A stretch of 64,000 nt of DNA from CAWDMN01 sp963803155 (GTDB taxonomy: Bacteria; Acidobacteriota; Terriglobia; Versatilivoradales; Versatilivoraceae). The stretch lies in contig CAWDMN010000101.1 of the NCBI GenBank assembly GCA_963803155.1, positions 16,261 to 80,260 on the forward strand, read 5' to 3'. The notes beneath the pieces were generated by a model. It did not search any database. It was not told the DNA's origin and saw only the letters and a list, made by a program, of their open reading frames with translations. The first letter of the stretch is position 1. Every line of letters begins with the position of its first letter. This document shows, one piece after another, positions 36,862-45,163 of the stretch. Made by a program: the position numbers and the translations under genes.

Positions 36862-36996
36862 AATTTGAGATTCGTGAGAATCAAAACCTCTGACGCCAAG
36901 TTGTCCCGTTTTGATTGGCGGGCCTTGGAAAATTCACCGACTTCGTTTTGGCTTCAAGAATTTAGTTTCACATTCATTACTTAAAAGAGAAATCTT

Positions 36997-38046
36997 ATGA
37001 ATTTCAATGATCTTGGCAGTTCCAAAACTTCTGCCGCGGCCACCCTGCCTGCTGGGGTTGCGGAGGGTCCAATTTCAATGGGGGTCGTCGGGCTCGGCCT
37101 GATGGGGACCAGCATCATTGCCTGCCTCGTGGCTGCGGGGCATCCGGTGGTGGGGGTGACTCGCAATTTGTCCCGTCACCCGCATGTGGCTGAAGATGTA
37201 CTCGAACTATTGTGCCAAATGGTGAAAGAAGGGATTCTTCAATCGGATCCGCAGCAACTAATAAAGAGATTAACTCTCTCCGAAGATTATGAGGCCCTGT
37301 CCGGCTGTGGACTGGTGGTCGAATCCATCATCGAAAACCTGCAAATCAAAAAAAAGACCCTGCGAAAAATTGAAGAGTCTGTGGGGCCTGGCACGCTGAT
37401 TGGCAGCAATACCTCCGCCATTCCCGTCACGATCCTCCAAGCTGGAACGCAACATCCGGAAAGAATCCTTGGCATTCACTGGGCGGAGCCGGCCCATGTC
37501 ACCCGCTTCATGGAAATCATTTGCGGCCAAAGTACCCGTATTGACCTGGCGGAAAAAGTCATGACCTTGGCACGGGGATGGGGAAAAGAGCCTTCGCTGG
37601 TGCGGCGCGACATTCGCGGATTTATCAGCAATCGGATTATGTACGCCATGCTGCGCGAAGCATTCCATCTGGTGGAATCGGGATACGCCACAATTGAAGA
37701 TGTGGACCGTTCGATGCGCAATGACCTTGGCTATTGGATTACCTTTGCCGGGGTGTTCCGATTTATGGATTTGACGGGCATTCCTGCATACGCCGCAGTA
37801 ATGAAAAACCTCTTCCCTGAATTAAATTGCGATACCAAAGTCCCGTCATTGATTGAAAAGCTGGTCCAGGAGGGATCTCGTGGCGTTTCTAATGCCAAGG
37901 GTTTTTACTCGTATACGACGGAGGAAGCCCGAAATTGGGAAGAACGCTTTCTTGAATTTACCTACGATATACGCAAGCTGGCCGCCAAATATCCCGAAGA
38001 CATTGGAAAAAGACAAACTCATTCCCAGCAGCCTTTTGAGTCCTGA
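36997..38046 (+). CDS. 3-hydroxyacyl-CoA dehydrogenase-like NAD-dependent dehydrogenase
   Basis: A 349-residue oxidoreductase. After an unusual 27-residue leader comes a Rossmann fold with VGLGLMG (Gly32, Gly34, Gly37). The central part has SNTSAIPVT and the catalytic-type His in GIHWAEPAHVTRFMEII, which matches HFFNPxHxMxLVEV in 3-hydroxybutyryl-CoA dehydrogenases. The C-terminal domain includes GFISNRIMYAMLREAFHLVESG. Members of this fold also oxidise L-gulonate or other hydroxy acids. Given its place after a sugar regulator and before a GH27 gene, oxidation of a sugar acid is more likely than fatty-acid metabolism. AAGAGA precedes the ATG. Confidence 0.8.
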   Translation: MNFNDLGSSKTSAAATLPAGVAEGPISMGVVGLGLMGTSIIACLVAAGHPVVGVTRNLSRHPHVAEDVLELLCQMVKEGILQSDPQQLIKRLTLSEDYEALSGCGLVVESIIENLQIKKKTLRKIEESVGPGTLIGSNTSAIPVTILQAGTQHPERILGIHWAEPAHVTRFMEIICGQSTRIDLAEKVMTLARGWGKEPSLVRRDIRGFISNRIMYAMLREAFHLVESGYATIEDVDRSMRNDLGYWITFAGVFRFMDLTGIPAYAAVMKNLFPELNCDTKVPSLIEKLVQEGSRGVSNAKGFYSYTTEEARNWEERFLEFTYDIRKLAAKYPEDIGKRQTHSQQPFES

Positions 38047-38101
38047 CGGAGGAGAATCTCTCGTCAGACTCAGTCAATTCGGGAAAAAAGGAGAGCGCAA
38101 A

Positions 38102-39355
38102 TTGAAAATCATTCCATTAAAGTGTTTCCTTGTTCTAATGATGACAGTCTCTGCTCTATGCCTTCTATCTGGATCAACTTGCCTGGCAGAGCCAAACGAT
38201 CAGAGTGCGAAACTAGCACCCACACCACCCATGGGCTGGATGAGTTGGAACAATTTTGGCCCCAATATGAATGAAATGCTTCTCCGGCAGATGGCGGACG
38301 CCATGGTTTCTTCGGGAATGCGCGAAGCTGGTTTTCGTTACCTCTGCCTTGATGATTATTGGCAGGGGAAGAGGGATAGCCAGGGCGTACTACAGCCAGA
38401 TCCCGCCAAATTCCCGCATGGAATCAAGGCTCTGGCCGATTATGTTCATTCCAAAGGACTGAAAATTGGGATTTATTCGGATGCCGCCGAATTGACTTGC
38501 GAAAAGCAGCCCGCCAGTTTTGGCCATGAAGAAAAAGATGCAGCCACCTTTGCCGCGTGGGGAATCGATTATCTAAAGTACGATTATTGTTTTGCCCCGG
38601 AGGACCAGCGGACTGCCATCACGCGGTATACCGCCATGGCTCAGGCTCTGCGCCGCACCGGACGCCCGATCGTTTTTTCCATCTGCGAGTGGGGGCCGCG
38701 CAAGCCTTGGCTTTGGGGTGCCAAGGCGGGAGGGCAACTCTGGCGGACCACCTGGGACATCCGCGAAATCTGGCATTCGGTCAAATATGACGCCTCCACT
38801 GCGGGCATTCTGGACATCCTGGACCAACAAGTCGGGCTGGAAAAATACTCAGGGCCTGGCCGATGGAACGATCCTGACATGCTGGTGGTGGGGCTTAATG
38901 GGAAAGGGAAGTATACGTCTCTCCGAGGATACCCTTCTTGTACCGAGACAGAATACCGCAGTCAGATGAGTCTTTGGTGCCTCTTGGCGGCGCCGCTGAT
39001 GGCCACTAATGACTTGCGTTCTATGGATGCGGCTGCCCGCGAGATTCTCACGAATCGAGAAGTGACTGCCATCGACCAGGATCCGCTGGGCCAACAGGCC
39101 AGCCGGATTGCCAAAGAAAAAGATTTGGAAGTTTGGGCAAGAAGCTTATCCGATGGGGCAAAAGCGGTTGGATTACTGAATCGTGCAGAGGGTGCTGCCC
39201 GGAAAATTAAGGTGACCTGGAATCAGCTTGGCCTCCAGGGAAAACAGAAAGTGCGTGATCTTTGGGGGCACAAGGATCTCGGTGTTTTCCAGGATCAATT
39301 CGAGGCAGCGGTGTCTTCTCATGCCGTGCTGCTCCTGAAAATTCAGAAACCCTAA
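38102..39355 (+). CDS. GH27 alpha-galactosidase (or alpha-N-acetylgalactosaminidase), exported
   Basis: A 417-residue enzyme with a signal peptide cut near CLAEP (about residue 29). The GH27 barrel starts TPPMGWMSWNNFG. The nucleophile is Asp161 in YLKYDYC and the acid/base Asp lies in RWNDPDML (Asp257/Asp259). It would remove terminal alpha-galactose or alpha-GalNAc in the periplasm. The start is the TTG at 38102, eight bases after AAGGAGAG; the open frame extends upstream to 37853 but overlaps the dehydrogenase gene and has no signal peptide there. A C-terminal beta domain follows from about 325. Confidence 0.92.
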   Translation: MKIIPLKCFLVLMMTVSALCLLSGSTCLAEPNDQSAKLAPTPPMGWMSWNNFGPNMNEMLLRQMADAMVSSGMREAGFRYLCLDDYWQGKRDSQGVLQPDPAKFPHGIKALADYVHSKGLKIGIYSDAAELTCEKQPASFGHEEKDAATFAAWGIDYLKYDYCFAPEDQRTAITRYTAMAQALRRTGRPIVFSICEWGPRKPWLWGAKAGGQLWRTTWDIREIWHSVKYDASTAGILDILDQQVGLEKYSGPGRWNDPDMLVVGLNGKGKYTSLRGYPSCTETEYRSQMSLWCLLAAPLMATNDLRSMDAAAREILTNREVTAIDQDPLGQQASRIAKEKDLEVWARSLSDGAKAVGLLNRAEGAARKIKVTWNQLGLQGKQKVRDLWGHKDLGVFQDQFEAAVSSHAVLLLKIQKP

Positions 39356-39418
39356 TGGTATTGGGGTTGTTGAGCCATTCTTCTCCCAACCCCCAGCAGC
39401 TTTTCAAGGTGATTTTTT

Positions 39419-41464
39419 ATGGAAAAAAATCTAATACGCCTATTGCTGTTTGTGAATCTGTGTTCTTCTTATCTGGCGGTGGCCCAAGTCCTTTTACCGC
39501 AACCGCAAAAAATTCAATATGGCAAAGGCCGTCTGTCAATTCTTTCTTTGAGCATCCGAATACCTTCGGGGGCAGCTGCTGAAGATTGGTTTTCCGCGCG
39601 GGAACTTTCCAGAATTCTTTCCAATTATACCGGCCAGGAAATACCAATAGCTGAAGGTGAGGCAAAAGGCAAAACCATCTTGTTAAACCGTACAGGCCCT
39701 CTGAATCCGCTGCCGGTTCCAGGTGAAGCTACTGGGGCGGATTCTCGCGAAGCCTATACTCTGAAAATCACTTCCAGTGGTGGGGAGATTCGTTCTGGTT
39801 CTTCGGCGGGAATTTATTATGGCGTACAAACAGTGCGTCAACTGCTTAAAGGGGAAGCGGGCACTGCCAGTCTGCCTGAAGTGGAAATCGAGGACTGGCC
39901 ATCCCTGGCCTATCGGGGCACCATGGTCGATATGAGCCATGGTCCTCTGCTGACTGAAGCAGAAATCAAGCGCCAGTTGGAGTTGTTGGCCCGTTACAAG
40001 GGCAACCAGTACTACTTTTACACGGAAGCTAGCGTAGAGCTGAATGGTTTTCGGATTTTAAATCCCCAAGGACGTTTTACGCAGGAGCAAGTCCGCCGGA
40101 TAATCGACTTCGCGCGGGAACACCACATTGATGTAGTCCCTTGCCTTGAATTGTATGGCCACCTCCACGATTTGTTTCGAATGGAACGATTTTCGGACTT
40201 GGCAGTGTTTCCCCACGCTGGAGAATTCGATCCGACGAATCCGAAAGTAAATGAGTTGTTGGCCAATTGGATAGAACAGTTTGCCAAACTCTTCCCTAGT
40301 CCCTTTGTCCACATTGGCTTTGATGAGACTTGGCAGATCAGCAATCTCGCCAAAAAAGGGGCTGGCTTGACTCCTGCCAAACTATTTGTAAAGCAATTGA
40401 AAGATGTGGCAGGACATTTCCAGCAGCACGGCAAACAGGTGATGGCCTGGGCTGATGTGATGGTTCACTATCCGGAAATCATGGCGGATATGCCACCCGG
40501 CATCATCGCCATTGCCTGGACCTACGACGCTGAGAAGAGTTACGAGCCTTTCCTTGGTCCCCTCGATAGGCACAATATCCCCTATGTGATCGCTCCGGGG
40601 GTTCGGAGTTGGGGCGAAATTGTTCCCGACTTTGATCTTACCTTTGCCAACATCGATGCTTTCCTCAAGGCCGGCCGGCAGGCAAAAGCTTTGGGTGTGA
40701 TCAATACGGTTTGGTCTGACGAAGCTCAGTTGCTGATGCGCCAATCCTGGCCGGGTATGGCCTATGGGGCCGTCGCGGCCTGGCAGCCGATGGCGCCCGA
40801 CTCCGCCAAATTTCTCAGTGCCTATGCCACGTCCGCCTACCCATCAATTGCAGCCGCCGAAGTGGCGCAAGCCATGCAAAAGCTCAACCGGGCTGAGAAT
40901 GATCTGCAAAAAGTTCTGGGGCAGGAAACCATGTCCGCTTTATGGCAGGATCCTCTGGACCCCGCCGTGCTTAAGGGCTTGGAACAGAATCGAGAAAACC
41001 TTCGCCAGACTAGACTCCTGGCGGAAGAAGCTTTCGATCATCTAGACAAAGCCTTATCGTTGGGAGGAGATCCCTTGACTCTGAACGCCCTGCTGGTGGG
41101 CAGCCGCCTTTTGGATTATGCGGGGATGAAGTTTCTCTATGCCCTAGAGATACCGGAAAGGTGGGCCAAACTCGGTTCCCGCCCCGATTCCGATCAATGG
41201 TGGAACGAGTTCGAGGCGGAAGTGATTGAACAGAATCATGGGCGCATTATTGATTTGATGGAATTCATCAGCGAACTCAAAGAGGATTATCGAGCCGCGT
41301 GGCTTTCCGAATATGCTCCCTATCGCCTGGAATCGGCGCTGGGCCGATGGGATGGGGAATATCAATACTGGCGCAGCCTGCAAGAAAGATTCCGGGCTTT
41401 TTCCAGGCATCGAAATGAGAAAGAGGACCTGCCTAAGCTGGAAACGGTCATTCGCGGACAATAG
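39419..41464 (+). CDS. GH20 beta-N-acetylhexosaminidase, exported
   Basis: A 681-residue protein with a signal peptide cut near AVAQ (residue 23). Residues 25-155 form the GH20b alpha/beta domain and the catalytic barrel begins near YRGTMVDMSHGP. The paired catalytic residues are Asp302-Glu303 in HIGFDETW: Asp helps the substrate acetamido group act as nucleophile and Glu is the acid. It would release terminal beta-GlcNAc or beta-GalNAc in the periplasm. The C-terminal 200 residues are helical and have no name that I know. It follows the GH27 gene by 63 bp. Confidence 0.9.
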   Translation: MEKNLIRLLLFVNLCSSYLAVAQVLLPQPQKIQYGKGRLSILSLSIRIPSGAAAEDWFSARELSRILSNYTGQEIPIAEGEAKGKTILLNRTGPLNPLPVPGEATGADSREAYTLKITSSGGEIRSGSSAGIYYGVQTVRQLLKGEAGTASLPEVEIEDWPSLAYRGTMVDMSHGPLLTEAEIKRQLELLARYKGNQYYFYTEASVELNGFRILNPQGRFTQEQVRRIIDFAREHHIDVVPCLELYGHLHDLFRMERFSDLAVFPHAGEFDPTNPKVNELLANWIEQFAKLFPSPFVHIGFDETWQISNLAKKGAGLTPAKLFVKQLKDVAGHFQQHGKQVMAWADVMVHYPEIMADMPPGIIAIAWTYDAEKSYEPFLGPLDRHNIPYVIAPGVRSWGEIVPDFDLTFANIDAFLKAGRQAKALGVINTVWSDEAQLLMRQSWPGMAYGAVAAWQPMAPDSAKFLSAYATSAYPSIAAAEVAQAMQKLNRAENDLQKVLGQETMSALWQDPLDPAVLKGLEQNRENLRQTRLLAEEAFDHLDKALSLGGDPLTLNALLVGSRLLDYAGMKFLYALEIPERWAKLGSRPDSDQWWNEFEAEVIEQNHGRIIDLMEFISELKEDYRAAWLSEYAPYRLESALGRWDGEYQYWRSLQERFRAFSRHRNEKEDLPKLETVIRGQ

Positions 41465-41614
41465 CGGGCATAAGGTTTGAGAAGCAAGAGTGAAGAGTAT
41501 GCATGAGCTGGCGCTTTGATCGCCAGAAGGGGAAATTTTCATTTTTCTATAGTTCCCTTTTGATTTTGAATCGTTCTGCTAAAGCCATGCGGAAAAAAAT
41601 TTTGTGGAGACAAC

Positions 41615-42559
41615 ATGACATCTGCGAATCAATTCAGAATTGACGGGATTATTCCCATTATTCCTACACCCTTTCATCCTGATGAGACCGTGGATTATCG
41701 GAGTCTGCGAGGGCTTATCGAGTTTGCTCAGGCTGCGAGGGCCTGTGCCGTCTGTCTGCCGGCTTATGCCAGTGAGTTTTACAAACTGTCGGAAAACGAA
41801 CGGCGGTTGGTGGTGGAGGAGGCTATAGCTCAGGCGGCTGGCCGAATTCCTGTGATTGGACAGGTCAACTATCCTTCCGCGCTGTTGGCGGCGGAGACGG
41901 CCAAATCCTTGCAGAATTCAGGTGCCTCGGCAATTTCAGCGGCAGTTCCCCGAATGTTCGGTATGGCGGAAAAAGATCTCTACCGCTATTTTGATCGGCT
42001 GTTGAATTCCATAGAGGTCCCCTTGATCATTCAGGATTTTAATCCTGGCGGACCGACTATTAGCCCGGGCTTTATTCTCACCCTGCATCGTGCCCATCCT
42101 CATTTTCGTTATGTCAAATTAGAAGATCCCATGATGGGGGCAAAGGTCCAGGCAATTCAGGAAGCCACCCAGGATGAGGTTGGCGTGATAGAGGGCTGGG
42201 GGGGAATGTACATGATGGAATTGATCCCCGCCGGAATTTGCGGAGTGATGCCGGGATTGGGGATCACGGATCTATTGGAAAGAGCCTTTCGGTTCGTCAA
42301 ACAGGGAGATCGAGAAGAAGCTTATCCAGTCTTCCAGGGCGTGCTCCCGCAGATCGTTTTCTGCCTACAGCACATGGAGCTTTTCCACCATGCCGAAAAA
42401 ATGCTGTTGCAAGCTCGCGGGATCTTGTCGCAAGTGACGGTGAGGGAATTGCGAATGGAGTTGGAACCAAGAGACCAGGAGCACATCCAGTTTCTGAATC
42501 GGCAGGTCCTGGAATTGCTGGACAGGCTGCAAATGCCGCACAACCCGGCTGTGGTATAA
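41615..42559 (+). CDS. Divergent DapA/NanA-family aldolase or lyase
   Basis: A 314-residue TIM-barrel protein. The Schiff-base lysine is Lys168 in RYVKLEDP. Two other family marks are changed: the GTTGE turn that binds the keto-acid carboxylate reads AYASEF (about 50-55), and the YNxP tyrosine is replaced by Asp141 in QDFNPGG. So it keeps imine chemistry but probably uses another substrate or proton relay than dihydrodipicolinate synthase or N-acetylneuraminate lyase; a keto-sugar-acid aldolase or dehydratase is possible. It lies between the GH20 and creatininase-family genes. A second, canonical member of the family is at 55222. Confidence 0.85.
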   Translation: MTSANQFRIDGIIPIIPTPFHPDETVDYRSLRGLIEFAQAARACAVCLPAYASEFYKLSENERRLVVEEAIAQAAGRIPVIGQVNYPSALLAAETAKSLQNSGASAISAAVPRMFGMAEKDLYRYFDRLLNSIEVPLIIQDFNPGGPTISPGFILTLHRAHPHFRYVKLEDPMMGAKVQAIQEATQDEVGVIEGWGGMYMMELIPAGICGVMPGLGITDLLERAFRFVKQGDREEAYPVFQGVLPQIVFCLQHMELFHHAEKMLLQARGILSQVTVRELRMELEPRDQEHIQFLNRQVLELLDRLQMPHNPAVV

Positions 42560-42667
42560 AAACCTTAAACCTGCCGGCTGGGCAAGAGGGGGTATCTCTT
42601 CGTGCCATCGGACGAAGAGAAGACAGGCATGATTACCGCTGCTGCCCGACAGTGGAGGAATTCGATT

Positions 42668-43462
42668 ATGCGACTCAACGAATTGACTTGGCCGGAAATT
42701 GAAGCTTGCGCGCCAAAGACAGTAGCGGTTTTGCCGCTGGCAGCCATGGAGCAGCATGGCCCGCACTTGGCGGTTTCCACCGACACTGCAATTGTGAATG
42801 CTCTCGCCCGGCGTGTGGAAGCGGGCATGCCCAACGAGATCGTGCTCTGTCCGGCAATGCCCTTCGGATCCAGCCATCATCACTTGGCTTTTCCAGGCAC
42901 GGTGAGCCTTTCAGCGGATCTTTTCACACGAGTAGTTGTGGAATTGACTCAATCGCTAATCAAAGGGGGATTCAAGCGGATTGTGCTGCTTAACGGGCAT
43001 GGCGGGAATATCACACCCATCAAGCAGGCGCTGGCACTGCTCAGTCACCAGTTTGACGAATCCCTCCAAACGAATATTGTTTTGGTGACCTACTGGGAAT
43101 TGGCTGGAAAAGCCTTTGCCGGAGCCGCTCCCCTGGAGTCTCCAGCTTTGAGCCATGCCTGTGAATATGAAACCAGCCTGATGCTGTACCTTTATCCGGA
43201 GCGGGTTCGTCTGGGCAAGCTACAACGGGCTGTTCGCCCTCCTTCCAATGGATATATTCCTTGGGAAGATGATGAGCCATATCGCGGCGTCACCCTCTTC
43301 AAAAAGACTCAATTCATTTCCAGCAACGGCAGCAGCGGAGAACCGCAGAAAGGATCAGCGGACAAGGGAGAAAAGCTTTTTGATCAGGCAGTGACTTCTC
43401 TGCGGCAGTTTCTGGGCGAATTCAAATCCTGGCCATACCTGAAAGATTTGAGAAACCAATAG
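42668..43462 (+). CDS. Creatininase-family amidohydrolase
   Basis: A 264-residue metal-dependent hydrolase. Ligand motifs of the family are present: Glu28 and His30 in MEQHGPHLAVSTD, Asp39, His111 in LNGHGGN, and Glu166 in HACEYETS. Characterised relatives open creatinine, cut formamide bonds in flavin and riboflavin-related pathways, or process the MftA peptide. Here it sits between a DapA-like lyase and an enolase-superfamily enzyme, so hydrolysis of a lactam, lactone or amide in sugar-acid breakdown is a reasonable inference. The ATG at 42668 follows GGAGG; the frame runs upstream to 42602. Confidence 0.87.
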   Translation: MRLNELTWPEIEACAPKTVAVLPLAAMEQHGPHLAVSTDTAIVNALARRVEAGMPNEIVLCPAMPFGSSHHHLAFPGTVSLSADLFTRVVVELTQSLIKGGFKRIVLLNGHGGNITPIKQALALLSHQFDESLQTNIVLVTYWELAGKAFAGAAPLESPALSHACEYETSLMLYLYPERVRLGKLQRAVRPPSNGYIPWEDDEPYRGVTLFKKTQFISSNGSSGEPQKGSADKGEKLFDQAVTSLRQFLGEFKSWPYLKDLRNQ

Positions 43463-43512
43463 ATGACCGATGCATATGCAAATCTAAATAAATCCATAAT
43501 CGCGAGGAAAAA

Positions 43513-44691
43513 ATGCTACCCAAAAATTCACTCTTGCCCCAGCAAAGAAATAGCGTTGTCCACCGTGTTCGGGCCACCCCCGTGCGCGTTCCAGCTCGTC
43601 CTGACAGCTTGAATTCCGAAGGAGTGCAAGACGATGATGCCCAGTTTGCCAAGAAATTCCGAACGGGGAAGAGCTGGCCGGATTTCCCGCTGGAAATAAA
43701 ATGGATCGTCCAGATTGAAACGAGGGATGGAATTCAAGGGGTGGGTGAAACGTATCGGGCAGCCACCAGAGAAAATGTCGAAGCAGCCGTTCAGCAATTG
43801 TTGGGCCGGGACGTGCTGCGGATGAACTGGCGCAGCATGCCCACTCAAGACACCAAAATCATGGATGCCCTGGAAAGCGCGGTACTGGACCTCGCGGGAA
43901 AGTTGTTGGATGTGCCGGTATATCAGCTTTTGGGAGGCGCTTGCCGGGACCGGGTGGAATGCATGGGTTGGACGGGGCGGCGCACACCGGAAGATGCAGC
44001 CCGCAAGGCTCGGGAAGCCATGAACCGTGGACATCAGATTTTCAAATTCAAATGCTCCGACAAGGATCCGGTAAGGATTTGGAGCGAGAAAATCGGCGAG
44101 TATTGCGGCAGCGGCATCCGCTTGCTGCTTGATCCCAATCAGCGCTGGAATGATGTCGAGACCACGCTGCGCCTTATGGAAGGGGTTGATCCTGCCATCA
44201 TGTATGGATTGGAAGATCCCGTGGTCCGCACCGATTACAAGGCTTTCCGGACTTTGCGGGAAAAGTTGGGCATTCCCATTTTTATTCATGTATCCCTTCC
44301 ATATGGCCGAGACTTGCAGAGGTCCGAAGATTTGATTCCGGCTCTGCGCGAGAGAGCCGCGGACGGTTTTAACTTTAACGGTCCGATGATCGAATTTGTC
44401 CGGCTGGCTGAATGCGCGGCTCTGGATGGATTGGCTTGTTGGCATGGCAGTGAAGTGGACCTGGGAATTTTGGAAGTGTCAGCCCTGCATGCCAGCGCCG
44501 CTGCCCCCAGTTGCACCATGCCTTCCGACATTTTCGGAGAATTGGTCCGGGATGACGATTTAATTGTTGAGACTATCCGCTTTGAAAACGGATCCGCCTT
44601 GGTTCCGCAAGGTCCCGGCCTGGGTGTGGAGCTCGATCTCGACGCAGTGGAAAAATATCGGGCAGGAGAGGCAATTCTGATGGGAGGATGA
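43513..44691 (+). CDS. Enolase-superfamily (mandelate racemase/MLE-like) protein
   Basis: A 392-residue protein with the capping domain (about 15-145) and barrel of the mandelate racemase group. The KxK pair is Lys178/Lys180 in IFKFKC. Metal ligands Asp207 (LLLDPNQRW) and Glu234 (YGLEDP) are in place, but the third acidic ligand site reads IPIFIHVSLP, giving His259. A His at 311 (CWHGSE) matches the general-base region of the barrel end. Typical relatives dehydrate or epimerise acid sugars. The changed ligand makes the activity unsure. It is the last gene of a tight group starting at the DapA-like gene. Confidence 0.85.
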   Translation: MLPKNSLLPQQRNSVVHRVRATPVRVPARPDSLNSEGVQDDDAQFAKKFRTGKSWPDFPLEIKWIVQIETRDGIQGVGETYRAATRENVEAAVQQLLGRDVLRMNWRSMPTQDTKIMDALESAVLDLAGKLLDVPVYQLLGGACRDRVECMGWTGRRTPEDAARKAREAMNRGHQIFKFKCSDKDPVRIWSEKIGEYCGSGIRLLLDPNQRWNDVETTLRLMEGVDPAIMYGLEDPVVRTDYKAFRTLREKLGIPIFIHVSLPYGRDLQRSEDLIPALRERAADGFNFNGPMIEFVRLAECAALDGLACWHGSEVDLGILEVSALHASAAAPSCTMPSDIFGELVRDDDLIVETIRFENGSALVPQGPGLGVELDLDAVEKYRAGEAILMGG

Positions 44692-44768
44692 GGGACGAGG
44701 GATGAATTGGAGCGTCTGGCTGTTTGGGGCGGAAGCCCAGAGTTTCCTTTGTCAGAGGATTTCATAAG

Positions 44769-44797
44769 AATATCCCATGACGGCGTGGCTGTCACAG
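44769..44797 (+). repeat. GGCTGTCACA dispersed repeat, copy 1
   Basis: AATATCCCATGACGGCGT followed by GGCTGTCACAG. It shares CATG, a short variable part and GGCTGTCACA with copies at 44999 and 52484. Confidence 0.7.
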
Positions 44798-44823
44798 AGG
44801 GATGATGAGAATCAGCGGCGCGA

Positions 44824-44964
44824 TTCCCCTCCTTGGACAAGGAGGGGAAATCCGTCCGTCGAGTGACGGACGGATGGGGTGGTTTGAAGCAAGCCGAGTT
44901 CTGCGACGGGCAAACCTCACACCACCCCGCCCTCCGGGCACCCCTCCTCGTCCGAGGAGGGGAA
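44824..44964. repeat. Multi-hairpin palindromic element
   Basis: Four inverted pairs in 141 bases: TTCCCCTCCTT/AAGGAGGGGAA (44824-44834, 44839-44849, loop of 4); TCCGTCCGTC/GACGGACGGA (44851-44860, 44865-44874, loop of 4); GGGGTGG with CCACCCC, spanning about 44876-44938; and CCCCTCCTCG/CGAGGAGGGG (44941-44950, 44953-44962, loop of 2). The outermost arms TTCCCCTCC and GGAGGGGAA can also pair with each other. No coding frame. Confidence 0.92.
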
Positions 44965-44998
44965 CTATGTCCTAGTCGAACTGAAAGCGATTTTCTAG

Positions 44999-45030
44999 GG
45001 AGCCGCCCATGTCGGCACGGCTGTCACAAC
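44999..45030 (+). repeat. GGCTGTCACA dispersed repeat, copy 2
   Basis: GGAGCCGCCCATGTCGGCAC followed by GGCTGTCACAAC, lying just right of the multi-hairpin element. It is closest to copy 3 at 52484. Confidence 0.75.
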
Positions 45031-45163
45031 TTGAGAATGCAAATTGTAGAGTGTTTCTCTTTAACCATGGCTTCGATTACGATTACGAGCACGAGGCACG
45101 AATGGAGCCTTTTTCTATCCACTATCTACTTTTCACTATCCACTAATTTTCTGGGAGCAACCA

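Larger units (their letters stand above)
44692..45163. other. 472-bp spacer filled by palindromic and dispersed repeats
   Basis: No real gene is seen; open frames here run through repeat DNA. It holds two copies of the GGCTGTCACA repeat and the multi-hairpin element listed separately, and splits the sugar cluster between the enolase-type and EamA genes. Confidence 0.7.

Noticed and set aside
37853..38101. 83-codon upstream extension of the GH27 frame
   Set aside because: It overlaps the dehydrogenase gene and would bury the signal peptide; the TTG at 38102 has a good ribosome site and puts the signal peptide first.
43528..44445. 305-codon open frame on the minus strand
   Set aside because: It is antisense to the clear enolase-superfamily gene and shows no family resemblance.
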